Positions 11,290 through 24,785 are shown, counted from the stretch's first letter. The stretch: DNA of 64,000 nt from Hermatobates lingyangjiaoensis (GCA_026182355.1 JAPFBL010000171.1:62001-126000); one strand, 5' to 3'. The notes: generated from the letters alone by a model not told the origin. Numbers and translations are program-made.

Positions 11290-13645
11290 ATGTCACTAGC
11301 AGACCCCAAAATCAAGTCAAACTAGCAGTATGGATAATATTGAAGTATGTCTGGGATAAAATTCCCTCCATTTTTATAAATTACATTGTTATTGTTGGAG
11401 AAGAGAGAAATCTGAGGGGATAAATAGACGCGTGCTAAACGTATTACGTGTAGGACACACCAATGTGACAGTGTTACTTCTTAAAAAAATGTAGCACTCT
11501 CCGTCCACAAAGTTGTTTTAGCGGAGCTCCACGTTTTGGAGGACAGTCATACACATGACGTTGAGACTGGCTTAGGGATTACTGTCAAACCTAGCTGTGC
11601 TTTAGTCACCAGACAGCGGGATAGAATGGTCTGAAGACATTTCTCAACCCTATCCGAATCGATGAAAATATAAAAGTTATTAGTATTTCTGTTATTATTT
11701 ATATTTCATATTAGATTTTGTTTACCATTATAATAATTATAGTTTTTTTAGCTGACATACTAAAACCAGTTGTTCTCTAGTTTGTAGTTGGAACGAGAGC
11801 TTATGATCACAGAAATACAATAGCACATTTCATTATAAAACTTAATTTAACATACAATAAGAAAATACATAAAGCAAAAGAATGATATAATTGCAGGATA
11901 CCATTTATTTCAATTTGAGGGCTGAGTATTTATGGATCTCCTCAGCCACTATAGTAAGATAGCTGCTATCTTAATGTATGTAAACTCCTTCAAATTTACT
12001 TATATCTGTAACAACTAACCGCTGAAAGCTCTCTTAACTTCCGAATTTGGGCTGGAAGTTGGGTTGTTATGCTTTAGTAGATTACCATACAAGTATGGCT
12101 ATAAAAAATGAAAATATGTAAAGACCTGCGAAAAAAAAGGGCTGTTATACCACAATATTCACCCTAAAATTAATATATTCAGTTAAATCTTTCAAGCAGT
12201 TAAATTTAGAAGTTCCCTGGATCAAGTTAATAGTGGTAACTATTGCATTAGCCTTGGGAATACCAAAAACCCATACCAAAAAACATTTACAGAATTGTTG
12301 TAGTTGTATCAGAATAAAATTGCATATGATATCTGAATGACATTTAGTAACAACATTTCTGAATTACCGTTAAATGGTTATCAGAGGATGACTCACAAGC
12401 GCCAAGAGGCAGAATTATGAGGAAAGCCGAAGCAACAAAGCTGAGGAAAATGTAAATACCGCTTACCTCCCGGTAACACTGGTCAACATATCATCTGATA
12501 GCAGACAAGCTAAGGAAGGACGCTGGCTAATAAATATATAATATACCTTATTACCGGAAAGAAGCAACAGAGAACTAAGCCAGCAGAAGTGAACGTTTAA
12601 ATTCCTATAATTCTTTAAAATGTAGAATTAGTTGAAATATTATTAACCCCAGTAAAAATAACCCATTATCTATCTTTAATAATTGTTCTATAAGTTATTA
12701 TTTATTTTCATTGAAATAGTAACCTAATAAATTTTTGCAATTACAAAAATGGCATACTGTTAACGTTGCAATAACCATTATAAAAGAGTTTATGCGTAAG
12801 TTATACTTCATAATCGTAGTCAATCATGTATCAAATATGGTTAAAATTTCATTCAATGCATCTGCTAGTTCACAAAGTTCACGGTTTTAATGTAGATTCA
12901 AGGGTTGTATTTATATACATCACTTGATCAATAAATTCAAGCATACATTTGCTTACAAAGTTCACATTCTTAAAAATAATTTAATTAAGAAGTTTATGTA
13001 TTCACAATATTGATTTGGTTCGATTGCAAATGCTAAGTTCTGGGTCCTGTTTTTCACAAATATTGGTATATTATTTATTAAAATACCTTTTTTAAAATAC
13101 TCTTTTTTTAAATGATGCATACCGTATTTCCTCATGTAATTTAATCATTGTCTATATAATTCATTGCATATAGTCAACTATTAATGCTAGATACCATTAT
13201 ATGGAATAATTTATCTATATCACTGTTTGTATAACAGGATAAAATAAGAAATAAAATTCTGGCTTCATAAGGAATAGCACATATAAACTGAATTTCCTGT
13301 CTTATAACATGACGAATTTTGTTAGGCTGGTAAACCTCAGGTTTACTGTTAAATTATTTGAAAATATTCATAACAATCCTTCGACTTTACAAATATCAGA
13401 CCAATCTTATCGTTTGCCACGTTAATCAAATAAATTCAATACTTGAAAGAGTTTTCAACCTCTATTCCAGGGGTTTTTAACAAGAGAGGATTCAGGATAT
13501 AGATAGGACTACAGATTGGAACATTCAAATAGAATGCTGATATTTTTTACTGAGTTTGAGCTTTCTAAGGCAACAAAAAATGCAAAACACATTGACTACA
13601 AAATGTATTATAAAAGAGTTCAATGCTAGATCATGAATTGTAAAA
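11290..13645. other. AT-rich non-coding DNA
   Basis: No gene, RNA or long repeat recognised. Confidence 0.5.
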
Positions 13646-13940
13646 TTAACACAGATTGCCTATAGACAAGGCCGTCAAAACTAACAGATTGTTTTCAGGT
13701 ACAGTACCAAAGAATTTCACATTTCCAAGACTTTTTAACTCTTGTCCTCTTGATATTGCTTGCAGTTCTGTGAAACGTTTGCACGCTAAACTTCTGAATT
13801 GTGCCAGCTTTTCTCTTCGATAGGTTGCATGTTTTTTTATTGCGATACATATTTCAAGTAGACTATCCCTGCAAGTAAATTTTGTCTTCGAGAAGAGCTC
13901 GGCAATATTATTGTTATCTTCATCATCTGACCAGACAAAC
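13646..13940 (-). CDS. Candidate terminal coding exon, unknown protein
   Basis: The minus-strand frame gives about 98 residues of ordinary-looking composition. It starts with an acidic FVWSDDED segment, continues through a Lys/Arg-rich helical stretch (AIKKHATYRREKLAQF), and ends in LTALSIGNLC before a TAA at 13648-13646. Directly upstream on this strand is an acceptor-like sequence (GTCTTGTTTAG, boundary 13941/13940). The frame is also open a little further, so an in-frame ATG at 13948 is possible. No domain is recognised and there is no clear poly(A) signal just downstream. It could be the last exon of an unknown gene, a transposon remnant or chance. Confidence 0.3.
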
Positions 13941-13949
13941 CTAAACAAG

Positions 13950-16900
13950 ACTTAGACCTTATCCTTTATTATTTTATTATTAAAGACTAAGTAGTTCCTT
14001 TTCTGTTTTTATATCAGTTCTCAAATTCAAAGAAAGTGAAAGACCACTAAACTGAAAACCTCTACCTCAAAAAAGAATAGAAAAAAATAAATAACCATAA
14101 ATTCTTCTGTATTAAAAACTTTAAAAATGAAGAAGTTTGTCCAAGTATTATGGCAACAGAAAATGTTAATTATTTCTAATTTTGCATTTCTATATTTATT
14201 CCACTTTTATTTCAATAAATTTGCTCATTAAAGTTGGTAGCTATTATATTCGTAGTACACAGTACTCACTTTATTATCTGTTGCGACGTGATTCCATGAA
14301 GGGCTCTTTTGGAAAATTTTAATTGTAAATGCGTTTATATCTATTCGTTTTCTGTCATTTCAAGACTGAGTGATAGCCAAATATAATATGCAATTGTAGT
14401 AACGAAGAAAAAAATGCATCTTAGTCAAAGGAAACTTTTTTTAAATATTTTAAAAGTTAAAAACTGTTAAAGTGACTTATATTGATAACTAGAATGCTCC
14501 TACTTTGCACTTTAGTCTTTAAGCATCATTCATTTGATGGTGCGTTGATTGACCACCGATAGTATTGACTAAAAGTCATTTATCATTCACTATAAATACT
14601 GACCTTCATCTAGGGTGACTAGAAATAAAGTCTGTTATCAACTCCTTAGCTAGAACTGTCAAGAATTGTAGAACAAGCGTCACGCGACAAACAAAAACTT
14701 AATTCATTTTTGTATTCAAAGGAAATTTATAAAGAATAAATAAAAGCGTTTTAAGTATTTTATATGTAAAAGAGTTTTATCTATGATATTTTTATAATAT
14801 AAAAATATATTATAATATTTTTATAATATTATAATTTATAATAGTATAATATCTTGAGTACCTCAAGAAGTTTTATGATAATTAAGATAGAATTTTTTTA
14901 TAATTTTATTTTATTTATCAGGTTCCATTTAGACAAAATAGAAATGATATGCTACTGAGAAAAGTTGATCAAGCTGTTAAGTTTATCTGAAAGCAAACTA
15001 AAATTTAGATCTGTATCAACACAACAAAACTATATCACCGCTGCATCAATTAGTGTTAATTAAGAACGTAAAAAAAAATATTTTATGTAAAATATTTTTG
15101 TAAAAAACAAAAATATTATTTATGACCAGATTAGTCATTATAGCTTATAATTGTATATAACTTGTTTCGGATATTCCTTTTCATGGAACTTTGTAATGAG
15201 TGTCAAGTATTTTCTTAAAAGTAATAGCTTTCAAGGTTCGGATGCCATGATCCAGGCTTTCTCACTTGTGTACACTAATGACGATATGAGAATATTCACA
15301 GGGTACCAGTTTTGTTTAATTAGCACTAATTAATTCGGGAAACTTAATTTTGCAAAGTTAAAGAATATGATTTTATTCTTTAAACACCTAATTATATTTC
15401 TAATATATTTCATCCTGCTGTCTAACCGTCTTTGAGCTGCATATTTTCATTCATAAAATTAATTGCTTATTAATTTATACATACTAGTTTAAAACTTAAT
15501 AAAACAACCACTGCTATTTTTTTATTTGAATGCAATTTGATAATGTTATTATATATATAATTAAGGTACTATTGTATTATTTGTTTACATCGTAAGTTAA
15601 TCTGTAAAAATCTCAAATATTTGAAGGCTATGGTTCCAAAGACTGATTCTGTGCACAAGATAAGTGACTTTTGTGGATAAGTAGTGTCACATATCTTTTG
15701 GATCATACTATGAATAAGATTTCACTATTATTTCTTTCAACAGTTTTTTTTAATTATTTTAGTAACCTTTAAAGATGTTAAATATTTGATAACAAATTAG
15801 ACAATGACAATTTTTATCTAGAATTTATAAAATTTGGTTTTCAAGTTTCTAAAAAGAACATATTTCTACACTCCTGCCCACAGCGAGTGTAAGCTTCTCC
15901 CTCCTTGAAAAATTCTAGTTTAAGTAAATGTGTCTAGTATTAAGTTATTATAACGAATGTCATGGGGCCCATGTTTTGCTCTCCATACGCTTTAAATCTC
16001 TTGCAATGGTATTTGAAAACAAGAAGATTTGGTGAAAGCAATTTTCGTTAAAGTGAAAACTATTGTTCTTATGTGTTTGGTTTAATTCTAAACTATTTGG
16101 GTGTGATTGAGTTATCTTGTAGCGGTGTCAATTCATTAGATAAACATTTTAATTTTTTCTAAACACTGTGTGACAAGCAAGCAGATAAAGCTGCTAATGG
16201 AGTTTCTTTTAGTTTATTAAATAACTCCGACTGAACGACGCCAGACAATTAATGTGGTGTTTTGGAGGTTTCAATCCTTGGGGGTTCAATTAATCGAATC
16301 ATATTGATTATGGATTCCAATTAGTTAGAAGTACATTAAATGTAATTTTGGATAGCATTAAAGTGGATAACTATTTAGGCAGCTAATGAAGTGGATAGAA
16401 GCCGTGACGTAATTAGTTTGGGGTTGAGATGGATGGTTTCTTGGGCGATGTCCACTCCACAGCAGGTCTGATCCTTATCGTCCTCAACCGAACGAGACCA
16501 AAGCAGCCTCCATCAAGTGCCTCTTGCCTTATCCTTCTAGACGTTCCAATTAACAGACATTATTAATACTTTCAACTGAGTTCCTCAGTAAGAGTTCACC
16601 TGGTACATTTGAATGACGTGAAATATTCCAGTTGAGTTCCATCCTACTTTGCTTATTAATATTCAGCATTCCATGGATGATTTTAATTTATGATTCATTC
16701 AAGGACAACAAAAAATGTATAGCCACCTTAAATGAAGGCTTCTGTTATGTTTGGTAGAATTCAGTTTTGCGTTACAGCTGATTGTTTTTGTGATATCAGA
16801 TTATCTTTCCACGGTATTTAGTATACATTAATACTAGTACACGGATATGGGTGAGTGAATTACCAACAAACGACAAATATTCACTTTTGTGAACCACAAA

Positions 16901-17515
16901 AACAGCAAATAACCTCGTTCATTCTACTTCAAGAGTCTAAGAAAATACTTCTTTCTTATTCAATTTTATTTAGATTAGGGACTATCATATTGTGTAACCC
17001 TTCTGTTAGTTAGCGTTAAGCCGAAGACCGAAATACCATTGTTGGGTATTGGCTAAGAAAAAGAATTACATAAAATCGTACAGAAATTTAACTGTACCCT
17101 TTGAGTTCTCACCAATGAAAAATGTATTTAAAATTTTTACATTTTCTACACAAAAATCTAGTGTATACGTGATATGTAAACTGAAGTTTTATGATATTAG
17201 TGACAAACACGCTAATCAAACAATTCAGCCTTCTCTCTTTTAGTTACTATTTATATAATTTTTTTCTATTAAGATATGTAATTTATCAAATAAAAAATGT
17301 AAATTGAGTAACATTAATGGTGGTGATATATGAATATTCACAAAAGAATGTTAAACATTAGTTTTAGTATTTTTATTTAGTATACTGTACCACTATTTAG
17401 TAGCAAAACTATACATTGTAAATATATTTAGAAGTATTGTAAGGCTTTAGGTCACCCAACACGTAAAGCAACTAGCAAATATGTTAGTAATCCGTGTAGC
17501 ATCTTCGAGCTCATT
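13950..17515. other. AT-rich non-coding DNA
   Basis: No supported gene. 16390-16560 is somewhat GC-richer and could hold a regulatory island. The open frame at 15151-15333 has no recognisable domain. Confidence 0.45.
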
Positions 17516-17891
17516 CGTACAAACATCGTTTGACATATAATACACATATAGTACATATAGTATTTGACATATAGTACACAATATAATTTTCTTCTACTTT
17601 TAATATAATTTACAGTTCTATATAGTATAAAAAACTTGCAGGCATCTAAACAAACTTTGGGCTTTCCTAACTCTAGAATCATATCAGACATTCAATTAAA
17701 AGTTAGAGTTGCTAAAAGAAAATAATCTCCTTTTAGCAACTCTAACTTTTAATTGAATGTCTGATATTATTCTAGAGTTGAGAGAGCCCAAAGTTTGATT
17801 CTTGCAAGTTTTTTATACTGTATAGAACTTTAAATTATATTAAAAGTAAAAGAAAATTATATTGTATTGTATGTCAAACGATATTTGTACG
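17516..17891. repeat. Foldback (long inverted-repeat) element
   Basis: The arms are reverse complements: left about 17516-17718, right about 17731-17891, with a 12-base spacer. The outer ends are CGTACAAA and TTTGTACG, and the inner ends are GCTAAAAG and CTTTTAGC. The left arm is longer because of an extra stretch of short TATAGTACATA-type repeats. Arm identity is high but not perfect. No ORF of note and no clear target duplication. It looks like a MITE-like or foldback element that would form a hairpin of about 160 bp. It has no hammerhead core. Confidence 0.85.
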
Positions 17892-18089
17892 TTATGAAAT
17901 ATTAAAGGGTTTATTAATTTCTCTAACAACAAAACAGTAGAGAGAAAATTAAAAAAATATATTCACATATATTACTTTTTATTAATATAATTCATAATTA
18001 TAAGAGTTATTAACATTCTTATTTATCAATTACTATAAGTTGAATGTGTGATCATGAAAAATTTCAATTTCGATATTTGACGTTTTTGT

Positions 18090-18161
18090 TTTGGTATTTA
18101 TTTACATGTTTCGAGTTCCCCAAAGTCCTATCTTGTAATTTTTGGGGTGGTTTTGTGTGTA

Positions 18162-18221
<60 letters not shown>

Positions 18222-18530
18222 GGTGGATGGATTATACTTAAAGTTTGTTGGTACGCTGGCTACCTGTCACATCGTTTGATTGATCAAATTCATATATAAC
18301 AAATAACACTATAGTTTTTATATGTTCGATTGTTTTTGGATAAATATTACTTTATACAAAAGTCACCTTTTCAGCCAAAATGTGATTTCAGACATTTTGT
18401 CTCCTTAACTACCAACTCATGAGTGACACTCAACAGGTCCAATCGTTTGATGGATTAAATGGATGAGTCAAATAATTTTCTATCCAAACTGTAAGATCAG
18501 AAAGGGCATTTTATGATTTCAAAAAATGTT
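18090..18530 (+). repeat. Repeat family with internal (TG)n, copy 1
   Basis: The segment around the TG tract resembles 26735-27420. Both have ATTTACATGTTTYGAGTT before the tract and, after it, an AAG(C/T)TTGT...TACGCTG...TTTGATGGAT-type sequence. A weaker second version of that block follows at both loci (18421-18475 and 27262-27312). It looks like an old dispersed repeat that carries the microsatellite as an internal part. Confidence 0.5.
18155..18220. repeat. (TG)n microsatellite
   Basis: Almost uninterrupted GT dinucleotides. Confidence 0.98.
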
Positions 18531-21500
18531 TTTATTTACGCTAAATAGCTAAGCATACAAATTGAATTTTGTGAAATTAGTATTCTGCGAAAAAACTGTT
18601 TAAGAACTTTTGATTAACCAAAAGGATATATAGTTCTAAAAACTGAAAGCTAAACAAGAAATTATGGATAACCTGCTTTACTTCTTTGGAGATATTTACA
18701 TTAAGTTAGAAATATTTAATCTGACTAAGTCAACTGCATTGAAATTTAAACATTTAACGAAAGAATTTAGAACATATTTTAATGAGCTAATATTGTAGAA
18801 GATTATTTAACTCTTAAAACTATAAAAACAAACACAAAATAACAATGCATTTGTAATTATTTTCAGTGTGTAATGAACGGTTATTCACTAAAAGTTTTGT
18901 AATCAATCTACATGTTGTACTACTAGTAGTATTATTGTATTGTAATGTATTGTTAATACACAAACGCAGAAGAGTATATTTGGTAAAACACAGGGTCATA
19001 ACCTCAGATATGCATTTCTTGCTCTACAAAATTACTATTAAATGTAGTATGAAACCTATTATATCACTTGCACTGTTTGTAAAATGAAAAGAAAACCTAA
19101 ATAGTCTTAAAAACGATTAATATCTTTCCATCTGCTGGAAAGGTATTATATGTTATCCTCTCAGTTATTTTTATCATGAAAGAAACAATTTGCAGTTTAT
19201 TGAGCCTGATGAAAAATGAAAAAGCCTCTACGTGGAAAAAAAAATTCAAAAATTATTAAAACCATATATCAATAGTTTTGATAATAAGTTGCCAGATTCA
19301 ATAATTACATATTCAATGGTTATCATAATAATTATCTGAATAGGCTAAACAACAATGACTCTGGTCAGGTAGGCAGGATTATAATTACCAATAAAACTAT
19401 TAAAGATTAGTTAACTCACATGTGGGTACATGGACCAAGGGAATACAGTTAAATGAAGGATACAGCCAGAATAAAACAAGTAAAATCATTAAATTGATTA
19501 TCAATAAGTTTAATAATGCTTTAGCAGAAGCTTATTATTACTTTTACATGGAAGATTCATAATACAGCCAAAAGTCAATTGACTGTCTCTAAATTTGATA
19601 TTATGCTGACTTACAGTAAAGCTGAGTGTTGGCTACTTCATATTTTTATTACAGCATTTTAAGAAGAAAAAAAAACTTAAATTCATTTTTAATTGTCAAG
19701 TTAGGGAACATTTTGATTTTGTTCACTTATCACCAACTCAACAGATAACAGTAATACATGGTTTAGTTTTGTACCAAAATGTCAAATGAAAAATAACTTG
19801 TTTTATAAGCAGATTTTGTATAAAAAAACAGCATTTTTGTTATGCATCAACGCCTAAATCCTTGGCACTGTGTCAGAATTTGTTAATGAATCAGATAATA
19901 CTCGTATATTTGAAAAATCCAATGTAATAATGTTTAAAAATTTAACTAGAAATAGGTATAATCATATATCATAATCATTTTATCGTTTTTTTTAAACTGT
20001 TAAGTGTTATAACAATTTTATAACTAATAATATTTCTCATTAGTCACACATTTTTTTATGTAGTTTTTTCATTGATTTTATTATTTTTCATTATTATACT
20101 GTATTTCTTTTGTGTTTTCAACATTTCTGTGTCTTGTATTATCCTCCATTTGTGAAACTATTATCATTGAAATTTACATCCATATTTAAAAACAAGAGAA
20201 TTGTTCAGAGTTATACATTAAACTTTTTTTAGTTTCAGTAATTTATAAATTATAAGAAGGTTCGAGAAAGTTCGAAGGTATTCGAGTCTATGTGAATACC
20301 AAGCAATGCCTTTAGGGGTGAAGTGAGAGATTCCTATGGATTTGAAATCATTCCACGTTTAAAACTGTAGTCAGAAATCCCCTTTATAATATACGACTTC
20401 TTTAGCAATAAACATGAATCAAAAATTATAAAGAAACTATATGGTGTAAATATTAGAAGGAAATATACGTTTATATAAATTAGAAGATATCTAGTGAATC
20501 AAATGCTTATTTAAAATGTACAATGAAATATGAAATGTGTTTTGAAGCAAGTTAAATAAAAACGGTATACAAAGAGTTATTCTTACTTAAACATTGTTTT
20601 TGAAAGCTTTTCTGACATTTAATTAAATTTCTTATATAATTTTAATGTTAACGCTTCAAGATTTATTTAACTTTCTTTTGTAAATGTATCACTAAGCAAC
20701 GATTGGACATAAATTCAAGTTGATATACGGCCACCCAAGAAGAGTGTTGGAAAATGACAAAGAGTTGGGAAGGAGAGAGTGGGTAGAAGATATTAGGAAT
20801 GTAAAGGGAGCCAGTGGAGAGGTACAAACGTGATAGGCTAGCCACAAGTCATTGTGATTTGTGGGGGTATTAGTCGATCTAATTAATAATATAAGGGAAA
20901 AGAAGCACGATAAGCAGCAAAAAGCGCTAATTATTAATAATACAGATATGGCTCTGATTATCAAAGCAGATGAAATTGCTACCGTACCAACTTTAGATAT
21001 CTACGATGAAAAAAAAAAAACAAGTCTTGCCTCCCTCCACATGACTTATATTAATAACACCTCCGGGCTCCATAAATTTCATTCCTTCGAGAACAAAAGC
21101 TCTCTGTTCCCACGACGATAAAATGATTACCTCGTTAATTGTACTCTAAAGGGAATTAATTTTGAAAGACGGAGCTTGTTTCAAGGGAGAGTATGGACAT
21201 GCCATATTACTTTGTGGACTGTGCTTTGCTGATTGAAAGATTGCAGTCCAAGGCTTACATTATTCAGATGTAAAACTCTTAAAGAGTTTAAAAAACTTCT
21301 TCTCAAACAAATATTATTACGGGTAAAACTATTTGGTTTAATTTTATTAAACTATCACACTTTTACGTTTCAATTGGTCATTGAAACGTAAAAGTTTGCA
21401 TATTGAAAATGAGCGATTTAATTTGAAATAAAACTGGAATATTAATACTTATATATTTTACTTAACTAATAGAATTATTAACTGATTAACAAGTCAGTAA

Positions 21501-22260
21501 TTTAGTAAAAGAAAAACTGAAGAAAACTCAACAATGTTTCTTATCACTAAGAGATATTTATGGATTGAGAAGCAAACAAAAGCTGACCATCACACTGGTA
21601 AACACTGAACTACGGCCTGATCACCAATTAAAAGAAAAAAAAGGATGATGAAGAAATACAGGGAAATGAAATATGTGAGTAAATAAAATAAAAAAGTTCA
21701 AAAAAATATGAAGTAAGAAAAAAAGACAAAACAAATAATTAAAACGAAAAAAAATACAAGAAAACAAATATGTTAACAAATTATGAATTTGAATAACTAA
21801 AAAAATCGCTTGATGTGCTTGTTGAGTTGAAAAGTCAGAGCACCAACAACGCAAGGAAGATATAAATTACGGCAAGTAAAAATATAAGATAATTAGAAGA
21901 CTGTAACTTTTTTAAGGATTTCCCATACATAATTATTTAATCAGAAAACAATAAAAGATTATGTAACTGTTTTGACACATGCAAGTTCAAAGAAAACATC
22001 CCCTGTTAATCCATAACACCATTTTATAGATCTTACCCCCTCTAACTTCTCAATAACCCGTAGATTACTTTTATAAGTTGAGAAATAAAAAGAGATGACT
22101 ATTATAACCTGACTAATACTGGTAAACAGATGATACATGTAGATTATGGGAATTATATTATTTTGTGTTTACCTAATTTTGTGAGAGCGTTATTCAGAAC
22201 GTGAGGGAAGTCAGATGAACAATCACTTAAAGAGCTCAAAAACATACATATATGATTACA
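18531..22260. other. AT-rich non-coding DNA
   Basis: No supported gene. A perfect 16-bp hairpin with a 5-base loop (ACTTTTACGTTTCAAT, loop TGGTC) lies at 21359-21395. Open frames at 20663-21121 and 21621-21854 are low-complexity. Confidence 0.5.
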
Positions 22261-22261
22261 T

Positions 22262-22266
22262 ACACA

Positions 22267-22299
<33 letters not shown>

Positions 22300-22323
22300 C
22301 ACACACACACACACACACACACA
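22262..22323. repeat. (CA)n microsatellite
   Basis: CA dinucleotides with one interruption. Confidence 0.97.
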
Positions 22324-22636
22324 TTCTATAGTTCTAAGTTATATGGTTGTATAAAACGTATGTAAAGAATGTATCACTTGCATGTAATACATAATGTGGA
22401 ACATGTTAAAAAACACACACAGAAAAATATATATTTCATATATAACATTTCAGTTGTAAATAACATAACAGTTATGTATTGTGAAAATATATAACATTTC
22501 TCAAAAAAAGTCATGAAATAATAATCAACGTTTAAACCACAGTAAGAAATTCAGAAATGAGACTGAAGTAGTTCAAACCAAAACAACTGGTTTTCAGTGG
22601 TTGTTTTAGTTGCATGAATTTTTGATTTTCTACTAT

Positions 22637-22648
22637 ATTTGCTGTAGT
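22637..22648 (+). repeat. Target-site duplication of LINE copy (left)
   Basis: ATTTGCTGTAGT, repeated exactly at 23097-23108. Confidence 0.9.
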
Positions 22649-23096
22649 TTTTTTTTTTTTTTTTTTATTGTCAGAGAACAGCATGCTCCACCCGAAGGCA
22701 CCACACGCATCAAAATCTTCAATGCTACACAACAATCTCCATCATGCTATGCAAATACAGCTTAAATATATAATAACTAACAACAACAAAATAACCACAA
22801 TGACAACAGAGCAATTGCCATCAGAGCACACAGATAATACAGGCTATCATAATCAACTCAGTAAATTAAAATATTTGTTAACCACTTCCCCGAAGGCACC
22901 GACTAGGCCCTCCTCCAACAAAGCTGCAAGCTGCGGGGGCCACGCACCTCCGGCAGTCACCACTTTTCTCTCCATCCTACTCCTCTCTGAGTTTAACTCA
23001 ACGCAGTCGAACAGGAGGTGTTGAACTGTTTGAGGTGACCTACCGTCACAGCTACACCCTGGAGAGTTGACAAGTTTCAGGTGGTGGAGATAGTGG
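22649..23096 (-). mobile_element. 5'-truncated non-LTR retrotransposon (LINE)
   Basis: The insert lies between perfect 12-bp duplications. Reading the minus strand, it enters directly in coding sequence, has a stop at 22855-22853, then a 3' UTR of about 185 bases, and ends in an A-rich tail seen on + as a run of T at 22649-22666. This is the standard product of target-primed reverse transcription that stopped early. The intact duplication and long A tail point to a fairly young insertion. It explains the T run and the higher GC of 22880-23090. Confidence 0.9.
22853..23095 (-). pseudogene. LINE ORF2 C-terminal fragment
   Basis: 80 codons and a stop remain, beginning HYLHHLKLVN. The segment has the Cys-x-Cys...His...Cys arrangement (PGCSCDG, then QHLLFDC) found at the C-terminus of many Jockey/I/CR1-type LINE reverse transcriptases, followed by an amphipathic C-terminal helix ending near YFNLLS. 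The reverse transcriptase and endonuclease domains are missing because of 5' truncation, so this copy cannot mobilise itself. Clade assignment is uncertain. Confidence 0.8.
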
Positions 23097-23479
23097 ATTT
23101 GCTGTAGTGTAGATGTTGAAATGGGGTTGAATATATATATATATTATGTTTATCATAAATTAAACAAAAGACGATATCAGAAGACTGACTTAGATCTTTA
23201 AACCACTCGATTGAAGATGCTTCAATCTGATGAGATTTTATATGCTCTGTATATTAATGTTTTGATTGTGCCATATATTGGAGCATCTTCAACAGAGCGG
23301 TAGAAAATTTAAAATAGGTTTTCATAAATAATGGTTATAGTAATAGCGACTTCGATAAAACTCTCATAAACTCTATTAATGAGAGAAATGAGACAATTTA
23401 GAAAAATGGAATGACAAATCAAATTACCTAAAAGATATATTATATATCTTTTTGCGAAGATATATATATCTGTTTTATA

Positions 23480-23513
<34 letters not shown>

Positions 23514-23519
23514 CCATGA

Positions 23520-23770
23520 TAAACGGAAAACGGTCCGGCAGGACAAATAACAATTAAAATAAGCAGTGACACATAAACAGAAACACAACAAAGACTCACT
23601 TTTCAATATTTCGACCGTAATGGCGGTCGTCCTCAGGAGAAGAAGTGAATTGACGGAGGGACGACAGTCAACTGAAGAACTCACTGGGTGAGGGCTAAAG
23701 CAGTGCTGCCGCAAAGGAGACAAATAAAAAAGGAACTAGGAAGTCGAGAGCAAAAATGAAAAAAAAAATG
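23520..23770 (-). repeat. Family C hammerhead element
   Basis: The copy shares its core and the following GACGACAGTCAACTGAAGAACTC and GTGCTGCCGC segments with 41340-41530; a shorter copy is at 57165-57290. It is bordered on the left by a (TA)n tract at about 23490-23513. The A-rich region 23750-23890 follows. Confidence 0.8.
23597..23645 (-). ncRNA. Hammerhead-ribozyme-like motif (family C)
   Basis: Minus-strand CUGAGGA, extra C, helix II GACCG/CGGUC with loop CCAUUA, GAAA and A/U helix III (AUAU). Helix I is CUUCUC against GAAAAG with one A-C mismatch. The core is complete. Confidence 0.6.
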
Positions 23771-24229
23771 TTTTTGAAAGGTAGAAAAAGGTTAAGAAAA
23801 GAAAAAATAAAGAAAATATATAGAACAATTAAAAATAAAAAAAAAAATAAAAAAAAAATAAAAAAAAATATAAATAAATAAATAAATAAAAAACTAACGA
23901 TTTAAATTCAAGCCAGGTTTCGAGCGTGCCCCCAGAAGCCAAATGTGGGCTTCCTCAGAAGCTTTTAAAAGTAACTTGTCTGTTATCACTGTGGACTGTT
24001 TTAAGAACTTGGACTGTGAAACAATCATTGAAACAATCATATATATATATTATTATATATATACTTCTATAATTCATATATTGATCTTTAAGTATATCTT
24101 GATGTATATCATTATATATTATATATATATATTTATATATATATATATATTATAAAACAAGTTTTCTGAAAACTGCAAAAACCGACGAAGGAATGCTTAC
24201 AACTATATTAAAGAATGATATCAAGTGAA

Positions 24230-24480
24230 AGAAACAAGAAGACAAGAGTATTTTGTGTGTTAACCACAGACACGGTACAAAGAAACGAACACACTTACTG
24301 TCTATAATTTTCGATTGAACCGTCATCAGGAGAGTTGAGATAGGGCTGGCAACCAAGCGCACTTGTGAAGCCATGGTCGGAGACTGTTCAACCGAAAATT
24401 AGAAGCAGTAAGTGTCTTCGTTTCTTTGTTCTGTGTCTGTGGTATACTGTGAAACGTTTGTTGCCCTTTCGGGTCGCTTT
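24230..24480. repeat. Family B hammerhead element, imperfect palindrome
   Basis: The left part (minus copy) and right part (plus copy) both contain the AATTTTCG/CGAAAATTA core and AAGTGTGTTCGTTTCTTTG-type outer ends. The left has a full motif, while in the right one CUGANGA is replaced by GGAGACTG-type sequence. Confidence 0.7.
24301..24333 (-). ncRNA. Hammerhead-ribozyme-like motif (family B)
   Basis: Minus-strand CUGAUGA, extra C, short helix II (GGUU/AAUC), GAAA and palindromic AAUU helix III. Helix I CUCUC faces UAGA, with the first pair mismatched relative to the perfect UCUC/GAGA of the copy at 33387. Confidence 0.5.
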
Positions 24481-24544
24481 CCTGTTTACAACAAACACAC
24501 ACACACGCACATTTATATATTATATATATTTAAATTTTGGTAGC

Positions 24545-24785
24545 AGTCCTTCCTGTACACATACATTGTTAAAAATTAGACCATATTTAACTGAAACCTG
24601 CTTTTTCATAGGTTTCTTGAGTTTCCGGAATAACGATCTTGTTACTGTATCCACAGAATACAGTAACGGTAATGTTCTGTGGATACAGTAACAAGATCGT
24701 TATTCCGGAAACTCGAGAAACTTATGAAAAAGGAAGTTTCAGCTAAATATGGTCTAATGTTTAACAATATATATATATATATATA
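24545..24785. repeat. Palindromic element next to (TA)n
   Basis: Arms of about 100 bases (left ending ACTGTATCCACAGAA, right beginning TTCTGTGGATACAGT) surround a short spacer near 24665. The outer right end runs into (TA)n. No hammerhead core was found, so this may be the non-ribozyme part of one of the neighbouring element families. Confidence 0.8.

Noticed and set aside
23900..23970. Another hammerhead motif on the minus strand (CUGAGGA ... GAAACC)
   Set aside because: Helix II would be long and irregular, and helix III and the cleavage site cannot be placed with confidence.
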